DNA of 64,000 bases from Rhododendron vialii (GCF_030253575.1 NC_080568.1:29942001-30006000), one strand, 5' to 3'. Shown: positions 10,645 to 21,689, counted from the stretch's first letter. Numbers and translations: made by a program. The notes: generated by a model not told the origin, from the letters alone.

Positions 10645-11873
10645 ATGGCTGTAGACGAGCAGCACCGTGAAGCATCATCCGAAGAAATCTGTGTGGCCTG
10701 TGATTCTTGATTTGAGTTCCTCCTCCGCTGGTTTGTGGGTTTCCTAGCCTTCTCGCTCTGACCTGCACAATGAACGCACAACTAAGACCTGGCCGGGGTT
10801 GCCCGGCAAGGCCCTCCGGCGAGAGAATGAGTATGTGTGCAGAGAGCAAAGTGAGAGACTAGGGTTTAGGGTTTGAGTAGTGTGTACCTCTTAGGGTTGT
10901 TATCCTTCAATATTTATAGAGTCTGCTTGACTTGCTCCCCAAGCACCGGCATGTGACCTGCATGGGTGAGGTGATGTCATCGTGACATTACAGAATAGAT
11001 CCGGTAACCGTTTTTGGTGTGAGTTGGCACCTCCCATGTGCGCTCATCATTATCCTTTGAGGTAACCGCTCCAACACGTGGGAGAGCGCGTGACATAGAG
11101 AGTGGCCGAGCCCCACACTTGGCCGAGCTTAATGGGCGATACAAGAGGAGAGCTTATCGTCAGTTACCTTCATGAAGGTAGCCGAACCTAGAAGATTTCC
11201 CACCTGGTCGGCCATTGATTGGAGGCAACGTTGTCTGTAGCCGAACCTCAGTTGCAGCCGCACTCGGTGACTTCTTAAGGCCATCATCCCCGGTCTTGGC
11301 CTCGGTCCCAATCCACATGTCAGTGGGCTCGAACAGTTTGGTTCGGTCTACTACAAAATCTTAGAAAGGGCATGAGCGAGTTTCATTGCCCAAAATGAAC
11401 CAGAAAAAGATAACAAAAAGAACATCTGAATTGCCCAAAGAATGGGAAGAATTGCCGAGTCTGGACGCCAGATATGGATCAATGGAGATCTTACAAAGGC
11501 TTCCGAGCCTTGGGAGGTGGATATCAATATGGGAAGAACTTCTAAGCAAAATAAGTACTTGTCCTCCCAGCAATACAGGACAGTCACCTGGTCTTGACAC
11601 AAAAGGCAGTGATGCATGCAAATTAGAAATCCAAACCAAATGCTACAAGAGTAGACAAGGTGGTGACTAGACGTTATAGGGGAGTGAGAACGAGGCCATG
11701 GGGAAAATACGCGGCAGAGATACGAGATTCAACGAGGAAAGGAGCTCGGATTTGGCTAGGGACTTTTGAAACAGCTGAAGAAGCTGCTTTGACTTATGAC
11801 AAGGCTGCAATAAGAATTAGAGGCACCAAGGCATATCTCAACTTTCCACTTGAGACCATTGCTTGCTCACGAG
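10645..11873 (+). pseudogene. AP2/ERF transcription factor, copy 1 (disrupted)
   Basis: Starts at ATG 10645 (MAVDEQH) and resumes after a 666-bp solo LTR at 11356. The N-terminal part ([21 protein letters not shown]) is followed by an AP2 DNA-binding domain at about 11669-11857 ([52 protein letters not shown]), so an ethylene-response-factor type protein that would bind GCC-box DNA in the nucleus. Lesions are the LTR insertion, a TGA replacing the Trp codon kept in copy 2 (GCA TGA at about 11366), and a 4-bp insertion (atgcatgc, about 11611) that shifts the frame between the N-terminal part and the AP2 domain. Homology with copy 2 stops at ctcacga (11873) where LTR-like sequence begins, so the 3' end is lost. 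The AP2 domain itself is intact. Confidence 0.85.
10690..11355 (-). mobile_element. Solo LTR (666 bp) inside ERF copy 1, TSD AAATC
   Basis: Plus-strand ends are TGTGTGGCC and CTACTACA with perfect 5-bp duplications AAATC at 10685-10689 and 11356-11360. On the minus strand a TATA motif (CTATAAATATTG, about 10919-10908) precedes a leader with ACCCTAAACCCTAG, so the element runs on the minus strand. GC-rich direct repeats (gtagccgaacct) occur near 11172 and 11238. The exact insertion site is confirmed by the uninterrupted ERF copy at 30062. Confidence 0.88.
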
Positions 11874-12296
11874 AACTTTGTCAGTGTTCACGTAGAACGT
11901 CTCATGGTAGAACTTTGTCAGTGTTCGGTTGAGAACTCGACAAAAGTTTTCGAAAAAGAACAAAAAAGCTTTCAAATTGAAGAAGTTCTTAATCCAGAGG
12001 GAAAACAAAATCAAAGGAAAGCAAATGAGATAGAGAGAATCGGAGAGAGAGAAAGTGTTCTCATTTGTGTTCACTGAATTGTTTTTCTCGATGATTACAA
12101 AGTAGAACCCCCTTGGCTCATATAGCTTTTCCTAAACAACTCAGCTAATCCTCCCACTAATTACAACAACCCAATTACTCTAACTAATCACAAAGACGTG
12201 ACAGCTGAGAACCAGTTGTACACGTGGCAGACTTCTCCTTTACACAAATAGTAATTGAAATATTAAGAAAAGAGACTTTCAAAGAGAACTTATCAA
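11874..12296 (-). mobile_element. Probable Copia-like LTR fragment, minus strand
   Basis: Read on the minus strand this has a TATATGAGCC motif followed by a long leader with CTCTCTCTCC and a purine-rich downstream part, the layout of a Ty1/Copia U3-R-U5. A 20-bp phrase (agaactttgtcagtgttc) occurs twice at its left end. Termini and target duplication were not found. It abuts the broken 3' end of ERF copy 1. Confidence 0.4.
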
Positions 12297-12396
12297 AGTG
12301 CATTTTAGGTTAAGCCACAAAGATGCATTTGATAAAACTACCGACATAAGAAAATCAATGGCACCAAGACGTGGTTTCAAAGACGAGAAACTTTTA

Positions 12397-12827
12397 GGTA
12401 TACCAGGGATATCAAGCCTGTGGTATCCCTTTCGGTCCGTTTATCATTTTCCGGCTATTTTCCGATTACATTTGAATGATCAGCTCCGTTCATTTTGTAG
12501 AGTTTGGCGAGGACCATAATCTTTCAAAAAATTGTGTTCATCGGACTTTATTTGATACATGATCGGCACATGTAAAAATCGCAAAAAAACTAAAACTGGG
12601 TTTTGATTCAATGTGTTTTTGGACTCAGTTTTGGTTTTCTTCAATATTCACTTGTGCTAAACATGTATCAAATAAAGTTCAATGAACACAATTTTTGGTA
12701 TGGTTATGGTCCTCACCAAACTCTACAAAATGAATTGAGCCGATCATCCAAATGTGATCGGAAAATGGCCGAAAAATGAGAAACGGACCGAAAGAGATAC
12801 CATGGGGTTTGGTATCCCCGGTATACC
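12397..12827. mobile_element. Foldback MITE flanked by TA (431 bp)
   Basis: Long inverted arms: the left begins GGTATACCAGGGATA and the right ends TATCCCCGGTATACC. Pairing continues inward over about 120 bp (cggtccgttt / aaacggaccg; agtttggcgaggacc / ggtcctcaccaaact). TA lies on both sides (12395-12396 and 12828-12829). There is no coding capacity. TA flanks fit Tc1/mariner-like MITEs, but the flanks TTA / TAA leave PIF/Harbinger open. The stretch 12830-13297 to the right holds no recognisable feature apart from A-runs. Confidence 0.8.
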
Positions 12828-13297
12828 TAACAGTTAGAAACCCTCCAGCTGTCCTCTTGGTTGAACGCAGAAAGAGGACATCAATTGCACCACAGCGTGG
12901 GTTTGGTAAATGACTACTGGAAGTTTACTCCAAAAAATGTTTTACGCCTATTTGATGCAAAATATTTTACCCCTAAAATAAAAAAAAATAATCCTTTCAC
13001 ATTGTGACATCTAAACACCCGAAAATGCAAAAAAAAAAAAAAAATTCTTTACACGGAAATGAAAGGAGCCCAAGTGATTCGTAACTTCAGAGGGCCAATT
13101 GCCTGTTTCAATATCGAATACCAAAAGTACGTACTAATACCACAAATGTCACTAAAACATGCATTGTGCACGGAGCTAACACATGAAAGTCTCATTTAGT
13201 CGTATGGTATGCCAAACTTCAACACAGAAAACATATCCTACACAAACTCATATAGCTGACTTTTTCATATCTAAAGTAGAATACAACGGACAGAATA

Positions 13298-14167
13298 TGT
13301 AATACCCCGTATTTTAAAAAAAAAAAAGAAGAAGGCTTTTTCAAGTATTTTTGGAATAAGTCATAATTGTAAAAAATAACTTTTACTGTTTGGTTAGCAC
13401 TTTCTTTAGGTGTAGAACACGTGCTTGTGTTCATGTGATGGTTTGTCATGTTATTGAGCAAGTGTCAAGTTCCAGTAGAGAAGAGTCACAAGCACTTGAT
13501 TTTTTACTTCATATAGATAAGAAAGATTAAATGGAAAAGGAAGCAAGTTGAGGGTGCTTCAGAGTGAGCCGAGAGGAACATGGGTTGTTGTTCGGATGAG
13601 ATTTTGGACGACGTTCTTTGAAGGTGGGATTGTATCTGATGGCAAGGCGAGATACATATTTTTTTGTACAATATTATTGTTAGGTTCTTGTTGGATGTAC
13701 TATGTGCGGCGACTGTATGTCGTGGAACTGTTTGGTATGTGACGGGGTAACTAGGCTAATAAGCTATGCCAAAAGACAAGTTGGCCAATGGGCTGTGGTG
13801 AGACTAATGAGGTGGTACGTCACCCGTCCTATACTAAGGAGGACCGGATATGTGGTTCCATTTATGTGGAATGTTTTATATTCGTGGTTGGTGTTAATAC
13901 GTGGTGGTTGGTGCTGTGCAGTTATTTTAGTGTTGATATTGTACATGTTATTATGTCTTACACACTCTTGGAGTCCTTTGGACTTCAACTTGCAGGTTGG
14001 TTAGCGGGCCAGGTGCTGGTGGTGTGGGTTTGTTCGAATTGCTACGAAAGTGAGCTGTTGTTAATTTACTTTAGAGATCGGTAGTTGTAAATTATATAGT
14101 TTTTTAGAATAAAAGACAGATTATGGTATTTTTAATATGGTGGTGCTTGAGGATCCGGATTGTTGCA
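13298..14167 (+). mobile_element. Solo LTR (870 bp), TSD GAATA
   Basis: Begins TGTAATACCCCG and ends GATTGTTGCA. Perfect 5-bp duplications GAATA at 13293-13297 and 14168-14172. The ends occur only once nearby, so this is a solo LTR. The start resembles Ty3/Gypsy LTRs. The insertion lies exactly at the donor side of an exon-like sequence on the minus strand (14314-14173). Confidence 0.8.
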
Positions 14168-14172
14168 GAATA

Positions 14173-14314
14173 CCTGCAAAACATCCTGGTCTGGTTGACA
14201 ATTAGATTGTTCAGCAGATGTATCAGATTTCCAACCCTCTATCTTTGGACGAAGTGGTTCACCAACTTCTTTGGAATACAAATCGCATATACATAAATCG
14301 TCAAATTCTCTAGT
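14173..14314 (-). other. Orphan exon-like sequence
   Basis: Minus-strand stretch bounded by an AG acceptor (GTACTAG, 14315) and a CAG/GTATTC donor at 14173/14172. It reads EFDDLCICDLYSKEVGEP... to PDQDVLQ without a stop. Composition and flanking splice signals look like a real exon, but I recognise no family and see no partner exons. The donor overlaps the target site of the adjacent solo LTR. It could be a relic of a gene destroyed by transposons. Confidence 0.3.
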
Positions 14315-14639
14315 ACACCAGCACAGAATACAAACCAGCACACCCGATGAATTGGAAATTCTTTAGAACTAATGGAGAGTAACTCTACTACAAGAAGCCA
14401 CTGCTCATTCATCAAAAAATCAAAAATCAACATCCAAGATGAGTAAGGCAAAGGTATGCAAAGTGAGACAAGTGATCATTAGATTTCGACGTCATGAAAT
14501 AAGCTACTGTATCTTTGGAAATTAGTCAACAATGCTACTCATTGCATTGAGAAATGAGTAACATATACTACACAGATTGATTTCAAATGACTATAATCTG
14601 TTTCAGGGTATATGCCTCTATAACTTAACAGAAAGTCTA

Positions 14640-15010
14640 CACACATAGCAGATCTGTGCACAGATTGTGCACAGATTTTATTGTGGGGCCCACCACGGGT
14701 TCCACACAAATCATCCGAGCCGTTCATTAAATGTAAAACATTTTTTCAAATGTCCCCGTAAAAAATAAACTCAATCCAATACCTATAGGTGCTCAATCCA
14801 ACTATATAACTTTTCATTATCCGAAAATCTGAATGAAAAGTTAAATGGTTTGATGAAGCACCTATTGGTATCGGATTGAGTTTATTTTTCATGTGGACCC
14901 TTGAAAAAATGTTTTACATTTAATGAACGGCTCGGATGATTTGTGTGGGACCCGTGGTGGCCCCACAACGAAATCTGTGCACAATCTGTGCACAGATCTG
15001 CTGTGTATGT
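14640..15010. mobile_element. Foldback MITE with AGCAGATCTGTGCACAGATT arms
   Basis: About 370 bp with near-complete palindromy: left arm from AGCAGATCTGTGCACAG through gtggggcccacca and gagccgttcatt, mirrored on the right (aatgaacggctc, gtggccccac, CTGTGCACAGATCTGCT). It has no coding capacity. Target duplication was not resolved. The arms overlap short reading frames on both strands (14539-14727, 14936-15148) that are artefacts of the palindrome. Confidence 0.8.
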
Positions 15011-15174
15011 AGCAGGACTCATAACTTAAGCTACTTCTGTTACATAATTTACAAGACACTAAAACTTAACGGGGGAAGTCTGTCAAAATATGAACCAACA
15101 AAAAACCAATTTAATATGCAAAAATGGAGGTTTGCAGCGACACCCTAGATTTTCTTCTCTCATAATACTAAGAC

Positions 15175-15539
15175 CAGTGGCGGACGTAGGATTTGTACTC
15201 TGCGGGGGCCCGAATCTTCTGTATTTTTACACTTATAACGAAAATATAGTCTATAATATAAATATTGATGCTTACTAGTTCTGAGAAGAAGACGAGATTG
15301 CGCACATATACATAATAGCATTTAATTTTATAACCAAGACCGAAAAGTGGTCAATAACTAAAAATTTTAGGGAGTTTTTTCACACATTTTTAGAAACTTA
15401 TCAAACAAAAATTCATTCAAGACAAGAGCCAATCCTATAGAACTTTTATCAATTAACCTGAAAATATAGTATAGCTAGTGGGATAATTGGAAGGTGTGCA
15501 AGGCCCGGGTCTCCGCTTGCACCCCTCGATCCGCCACTG
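15175..15539. mobile_element. hAT-like MITE (365 bp), TSD ACTAAGAC
   Basis: Terminal inverted repeats CAGTGGCGGA...TCCGCCACTG with a perfect 8-bp target duplication ACTAAGAC at 15167-15174 and 15540-15547, as in hAT elements. It is related in its ends to the MITEs at 9773 and 28705. No transposase is present. Confidence 0.88.
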
Positions 15540-15939
15540 ACTAAGACATCTGTACGGTGACTTGATGCGTATGCAGATATTGACGTACCAAAAGAAGAGA
15601 TTGACTGAAAGGTATATACTGGGATCCCCCCCTCCATCGCCATTGTCATTCTATCTCTCTATTATTTTCTATATTTTATGGACAATTTGATTCATTCTTG
15701 GCACCCCATCTTCCACTAATCATGTTACATGGAGACATACCGTGAGATTTATGAGTTTTATCTTAGAGTCACATTCAGCCGCTAGAACCTACACACAAGA
15801 GGGAGGCAAATATGGCTTTCGGACTGCGACTACGTGCCTCTCATCCATCTCATCGGCTATTTTCCTAGCTCTAACTATCTAATATATTTGCTTAATTAAT
15901 TGCGTTCATGATTTTAATGTTCGATAACATTTCTAATTA

Positions 15940-16295
15940 GGGAAATTTATATAAATGGTCCTCCTAGTTTCATCCAAGTCTCATTTTTGTCTTCCAAGTA
16001 TCAATTACAACTTCTTTAACCTTTAACTTTGGTTTTGATACCAAATTGGTCTAATTGATAACTTTTGTCAGCTAACCTGGATGGAAAAAACTAGATTGAT
16101 GTCAGTTTGGACGTTGTAGTTCATACCAAGTTGGTCGAATTGATAACGTCTAACCTTAATTTGATTTTTTCCATCTATTTTGGCTAACAGATACTATTAT
16201 TAATTGGACCAACTTGGAAGAGTCGTTGCAATTGATGCTTGGAGAACGAAAATGAGACTCGGGTGAAACTAGGAGGATCATTTCTATAAATTTCC
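15940..16295. mobile_element. Foldback MITE with GGGAAATTTATA arms
   Basis: Arms gggaaatttatataaatggtc / tttctataaatttcc and cctcctagtttcat / gaaactaggagg are inverted over about 45 bp, with weaker internal pairing around ttggtc and gaccaa. It is non-coding; the TSD was not resolved. The adjacent stretches 15548-15939 and 16296-16830 show nothing recognisable apart from the SPH promoter at the right. Confidence 0.7.
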
Positions 16296-16838
16296 TTCCT
16301 AATTGTGGTTGTTTTGTGATTATCGTGTAATAAATTTCCAGCAAATTCTTCGTCACCGGCCCACATGGAAAGGCAATTAAACTGGCATTAGATAGTAAAC
16401 TAAATTAATTCCTTCCAAATTTTCTTGCATTGGTCAACCCTATTAATTAATTTGCTAAGCAGAACTAATATTTGGTGGATTCTGCAAACATGGACGGAGA
16501 TCAACCAACAATCGAAACATGGACAGACAAGATAGTATTTGCATTATCATTTTTCCTTTTATGATTACTTTTGCTTCAAAATATTTGACCATAAAATTAA
16601 AGACAATCACAATAATCTTTTGAATGCTGATTTTGGTGCTCCATTTCTGTACGCAAGCGCTCCGCTTTTAACGTGAAGTTTAAATTTTACGTTAAAAGTG
16701 GAGTGCCTGCGTCAATCAATTTCCTAATCTTTTTAAGTTATTTCCAAATACAGATTGACCTCAGTTACTTTCCTAAATATATTCAATTTTGTTTGACATA
16801 CCCAACAAGAAAAGTTTATTGCTTGAGCCTTGAGCCTC

Positions 16839-16846
16839 TATATAAT
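16839..16846 (+). promoter_or_regulatory. TATA box of the SPH gene
   Basis: TATATAAT lies 65-72 bp upstream of the SPH start codon, a normal distance for a plant gene with a short 5' leader (about 40 nt). Confidence 0.65.
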
Positions 16847-16910
16847 GAGGTGAGGAAGTCAAACTCAAGCAACATAAGCATCAGTCATTCTCGACATTCT
16901 TTAGCTTACA

Positions 16911-17297
16911 ATGAGCCGGTTTTTTCTTCTTTTAGTCATCTTGACATTTCACCATGTTTATGCGAAAACTACTATTCATGTTACCAGTCGTGTTCCAAAC
17001 CAACCGTCTCCACTGCAAGTTCGTTGTCAATCTGGAGATGATGATTTCGGCATGCACACCCTCAATGATGGTCAAGAATTCAGTTGGTCTTTCCGACCAA
17101 ATTTTTTTGGATCCACTCTTTTTTTCTGTCATTTTTACTGGGATTCCAAAGACAGAAGTTTCGCTGTTTATGATCGAAGAATAGTAAGAAGATATTGTAG
17201 TTCTCGTGGTCCGGAGTGCTATTGGGAGGCTAGGCCTGATGGTTTCTATATTAGCGGTCATGCGATCCGTTGGACCAAAATAAATGATTGGGTGTAA
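16911..17297 (+). CDS. S-protein homolog (plant self-incompatibility S1 family), secreted
   Basis: Intact 128-residue single-exon gene. Residues 1-18 form a signal peptide (MSRFFLLLVILTFHHVYA), so the product should be secreted. The mature part has the S1-family pattern: four cysteines (RCQS, FFCHFYW, RRYCSS, ECYW) expected to form two disulfides, the hydrophobic W(S)FRPNFFGST-LFFC core and the terminal GF-Y-I region. Length is typical. In poppy the family founder is the stigmatic S determinant; most plant members have unknown roles in cell-cell or stress signalling, so function here is inference. A TATA box sits 65 bp upstream. Downstream DNA is part of a large duplicated block; the other copy (2421) keeps only sequence matching the last codons. 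A second in-frame start upstream is absent. Confidence 0.93.
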   Translation: MSRFFLLLVILTFHHVYAKTTIHVTSRVPNQPSPLQVRCQSGDDDFGMHTLNDGQEFSWSFRPNFFGSTLFFCHFYWDSKDRSFAVYDRRIVRRYCSSRGPECYWEARPDGFYISGHAIRWTKINDWV

Positions 17298-18365
17298 TAA
17301 TTATTATTATTGCAAAAGGCTTGATTAATTGTCTTATGTTTGATTTACGTACCTAAATGCAAAACTACAACTATAATTCGTAAAAGTGTATCTTTTAGAA
17401 GAATGCGGTCGAGTCGTATAAGAAAAATAAAAAATTTGTCTAGAATTCATTATAGTATGTTTGTAACCCATCAAGTCCATATTTTTCAATTTACTTTCGT
17501 AAAGATTTCTTAAGGCGTAGCTCTTTGTGAAAACCAACGTGAATGCCACATACACGAATCAGTGATTCATGAAAACACATGACGGGATTTATGAAGAAGA
17601 TTTTAATCAAGCGATTTGAATTAGAGCTCCTTGGGGATTTTTGAGGTTATTATTATAATCCTCATTTTTCTTTTTCTTTTTTGTCAAACAATAATAAATG
17701 ATATTATACCTCCAACCAAAGATTATATCAAACTCATCCTTAGACAAAGGACCAAGTGACCAAAACGGGTGGGAATTCATCCCATAGACTATACCCCAAA
17801 CCAACTAACCATTTTCTTGCGGAAACCAGAAACCACCCAACTGGGAGAAACCCAATCGGGAGAAAAGTTCACGGCAAAAAACCGGAGAGAAAACCTCCAC
17901 AAAAGGAAGAAGAATAAGCAAAAGATCGCAACTCAATACCCAACCTAGATCTCCAACTCCGGCGATCCAAACATGCACAAAAAGCTCTGCACTTACAGCA
18001 GCACATCTGAACCCACCACGAGACGAGTCATTGGCAAACGGCGAATATGGAGGAGATCCGACGGTAGAGGAACCGGGACGGCCAAGGCATTGGGAGGCAT
18101 GAGGAGAGGGTGAGGGTAGAGAGAGATGAAAGGAGGGGAAAAGAGATTCCGATCGGAGGCTAACGGAGAGAAAAACTTCATAGGGGAGTTCCCCCCCCCC
18201 CCCAATTTTAAGATGGAAACCCTAGGAGGAGGGAGGGGAAGAAAGAAACAAAGAGGTGCGACGACTAGGGTTAGAGAGAGAGGACAGAGGAGGATAGCTG
18301 TTTATAATCCTCATATAAATTGCACGATATTTAGGATCGATGATGGATTGATTTGTGTTCAATAA
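17298..18365. repeat. Duplicated block, copy 2, left part (downstream of SPH)
   Basis: Same-orientation counterpart of 2421-3452, sharing the minus-strand retroposon tail (T-rich stretch near 17665-17680), the A/G-rich zone and gatagctgttta near 18292. A C-run at 18188 differs between copies. Homology ends near tgtgttcaataattg, where the ULP-carrying MULE appears to begin. Minus-strand frames (17555-17334, 18205-17993) mirror those of copy 1 but have no recognised domain. Confidence 0.75.
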
Positions 18366-18543
18366 TTGTTACGGTACCAAAAAAAAAAAAATTAGGACTT
18401 TATCCTATCAGAAAATTGGGCTAGAGTCCACAGTCTAGACTTATTGGGCCTTCTAGTCCGGGTAATTCTTTTAACAGGCTGCGGATCCATTATAGTCACT
18501 TGTATGCAGCCTTAGGTCCATTAACGGACCAAACTACCCTTAG

Positions 18544-18552
18544 TATATAAAG
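18544..18552 (+). promoter_or_regulatory. TATA box upstream of the MULE transposase
   Basis: TATATAAAG about 550 bp before the transposase start. A long leader with CT tracts follows; ttgcag at about 19081 could be a 5' UTR intron acceptor. Confidence 0.45.
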
Positions 18553-18685
18553 GCCAGATTTAAACTCTGAGAAGAGAGGAGTTCTCGCTGTCGTCACTGG
18601 TGAATTTGGGGACGACCAAATTCACGATCCACCAAATTCAGGATCAATGCTTCCTCTGTCTCGCTCTCATGGTTTCAATTGTTGA

Positions 18686-18686
<1 letters not shown>

Positions 18687-18723
<37 letters not shown>

Positions 18724-18854
18724 TCGTTTGGTTTGGTTTGGAGATTTAGGTTTGAATTGCTGTCGAAGGTTTCTCACTGTGATCTGACGAAGATTTCCCA
18801 CTGCGATTGGAAGGTTTGAATTGTAGCTGAAGGTTTCTCACTGTGATCTGACGA

Positions 18855-18909
<55 letters not shown>
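18687..18909. repeat. (CT)n microsatellites in the transposase leader, with duplicated context
   Basis: Two CT runs (about 18687-18725 and 18857-18909). Each is near a repeated phrase (aggtttctcactgtgatctgacgaag), so the leader contains a tandem duplication of about 75 bp. Confidence 0.85.
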
Positions 18910-18912
<3 letters not shown>

Positions 18913-19102
18913 TATTTGATAATCCAATTTACAAGTCAGCTTTTGAGTGTGTGTGCATTTGTGCGGTTTGTGGACTGAATGGATAGAACAGATCTATGTC
19001 GACAATGATATTTTGTTTTTCAGAGTTTTGGAGCAGATTAATAGGACAGATAATGATATTTGTTTTGCATTTTTTGCTTGCAGAGGGTGTTAAATTTCCA
19101 GT

Positions 19103-21531
19103 ATGGAATCTTCTATTGTTCTTCTGTGCAAATATGGTTCAAAAACTCTTGTCGTATCAGTTAGAAGAGATTTCTGCTTTGACGATGTTGTCCGTAGTCT
19201 GGTTAAGAAGTGGCCAAATTTGGAAACCTCTAGTTTTCAACTTTTGTATGCTGTAGGTGGACATGACAATTGCGTTCTAGATAATGATGCTGATTTTGTA
19301 AATATGTTCGCATTGGCTGGTGCGTATGGGGTTAGTTGCATTGATGTAGTTGTTGAAGTGCTTTCTTCTTGTGCTGATCATAATAATCGGAGTATTGTTG
19401 TTGAAAGTGTTGAATGTCGAAGAAGTTTTGAAGTTGGTCAAAGTAGTACTATGCATGAAGTAGAAGAAGATCCACTTGAGAGGTTTTGTCAGCACCACGA
19501 GACTGTCCGTCTTTCTGCTGGTTGGGCTAAGTTGATTACTCATGTTGGCCAAGAGTTTAGAGGCGGAGTAAAAGAATTTAGGGATTGTCTGGCAATGTAT
19601 GCTATTGAAGTCGGATTTGTATATAAGTTTTTGAAGAATGACAAGACTAGAGTAACGGCGGAATGTTCAAAAAAACATACAGAATCTGGTTGTCAATGGT
19701 TTATTCATGCAACCATTGAGAGATCTAACAGTTTCTTTTGTATTAGGGAGTTTGAGAAGAATCACAGTTGTGTTGGTGTTTTTGCTAGTTCGAAGAATCC
19801 TCGGATGAGTTCAAAGTTGGTTGCTAAACAGATTAGGGAGGAAGTTCGAACTAAGACAAACTATGCACCAATAGAAGCAGTGAAATTTTTTGAGAAGTAT
19901 TATGGGAGTAAAATCAGTTATCACCATGCTTGGTTTGGGGTTGAGAAGGCAGGTGATGAGCTGTATGGAGATTATGCATTGTCTTTTGACCTACTAAGGT
20001 GGTATGCTGAGGTAGCGAAGGAGAAAAACCCAGGAAGTGTTATTGATGTTGAGTATTGTGACAAAACTAATTGTTTTAGAAGGATTTTTGTAGCATTTGA
20101 TGCGTGTATCAAAGGCTTCAATTACTGCCGTCCTTTGTTAGCGCTTGATGGGACTTTTTTGAAGGGGAGGTACATTGGAACCCTTTTCGGAGCTATAGGA
20201 AAAGATGGCGATCAAGGTTAGTTATTTTTATTCGTCTTCTTGTCTATTCAATATTGGTTTTCTGTTTATGTTATGTTATTTGGAAGATTGGGAGACAAGT
20301 TTAATATAGATAACAACATCTATTGTTTTCTGTTGATATACAGTCATAGCAGATTAATAAATAAATACAGATAACGTTATATTTTCCCTTAGATTCTAAG
20401 ATACAAAGGACTAATTTGCATTGATTATGTTATACCATGAATATATTAATGTAGATTAATGTTGCTTGTTTCTTTTTTTTTGGATTAGGACTGTTTCCAG
20501 TGGCTTTTGGCATTGCTGATTCTGAAACTGACGAGAATTGGCTTTGGTTTTTGAGAAAGTTGTCAACAATTCTGTCATCTCGTCCAATAACATTCATAAC
20601 AGATCGTCATTCTGGGCTTTTGAAAGGTATTCCAGAGGTTTTTCCCAATGGATATCATGCGTATTGTTTGCAGCATCTGAAGTGTAATTTGAGGGACAAG
20701 TTTAAGGGCAGATTGTCTAATGGTTTTAGGGACAGAGTAGTCGAGTTGTTTTCTTATTGTGCGTATGCACCATCGATTTCTGATTATGAGGAAGCTTTTA
20801 AAGAACTGTGCAATGTTGGTGGTCCAAAAGCTAAGGATTTTGTTGAATCGTTGCCACTTGACAAGTGGGCAAATGCATATTTTGAAGGTAGAAGATATGG
20901 GGACATGTGTTCAAATCCAGCTGAGTCTTTCAACAAATGGATTTTGGAAGCCCGTCATTTGCCAATTTTGAATGCAATTGACACGATAAGGGTTAAACTG
21001 ATGGAGCAAATGTGTGATAGGAGGCAACAGTCATGGAAGTGGAATGGCATTGTGTGTCCTGAAATGGATAAGAAGTTGGTCACAAGTTTCAACAAAGGTC
21101 GGTCGTGGACTGTGGCAAAGGCAAGTGAAGATGTTTTTGAAGTGTTCTCCCTTCCGACAGTTGTAGTTGATGTTCAGAGACGGACGTGCACATGTTGTCG
21201 ATGGCAGTTGAACGGTTTTCCTTGTGTGCATGCAGTGACGGCTATTCAAAAGGTTGGCCTCCAAGTTTCAAACTACATAGATCCTTTTTACACCGTTGAA
21301 GCTTTCCGATTGTCATATGATAGTATGATAAATCCTATTCCCACTCTCGGAGCTCCAGAAGTGACAAAAGAGAACCGTGTAGTTCTTCCTCCTAAGACAA
21401 GAAGGCCGCGGGGTAGACCTAAGGTTCAAAGAATTCGATCAAAGGGGGAGAAGGTGAGACAAATAAGGTGTGGGAGGTGTGGAAAGTTGGGAAACCACAA
21501 TAGGAAGAGATGTAAAGAGCCAATTGAGTGA
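19103..21531 (+). CDS. MULE transposase (MURA-like), intact, one intron
   Basis: Exon 1 is 19103-20216 and exon 2 is 20489-21531, joined in phase (G^GA) with a GT-AG intron of 272 bp; the product is 718 residues. An N-terminal ubiquitin-like PB1-type region (about 1-90) is followed by a MuDR DNA-binding-like region (about 150-230, EFRDCLAMYAIEVGF, ECSKKHTESGCQW). The MULE catalytic domain shows D349 (ALDGTFLKGRY), D410 (TDRHSGLLKG), H434 (CLQHLKC) and E517 (NPAESFNKW), the expected DDE set. A SWIM zinc finger (CTC...CVH) and a C-terminal zinc knuckle (CGRCGKLGNHNRKRC, one residue longer than usual before His) complete it. It acts in the nucleus to cut and paste the element. No stop or frameshift was found, so it may still be active. 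It is convergent with the ULP-like gene, about 1 kb apart. Confidence 0.93.
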
Positions 21532-21689
21532 ACTTGTTCTTAGGATATTGCTGAATATTATTTGATTCGTTCGATTTGAACTTGTTCTTAGGATATTGAT
21601 TGTTAGCATGATAGATAAGATTTTGTTGGTGTAATAAAGCGTACTAATTTTCACAGTTTTTCAGTCCTGTATGTTTTGTTGCCAAAATA

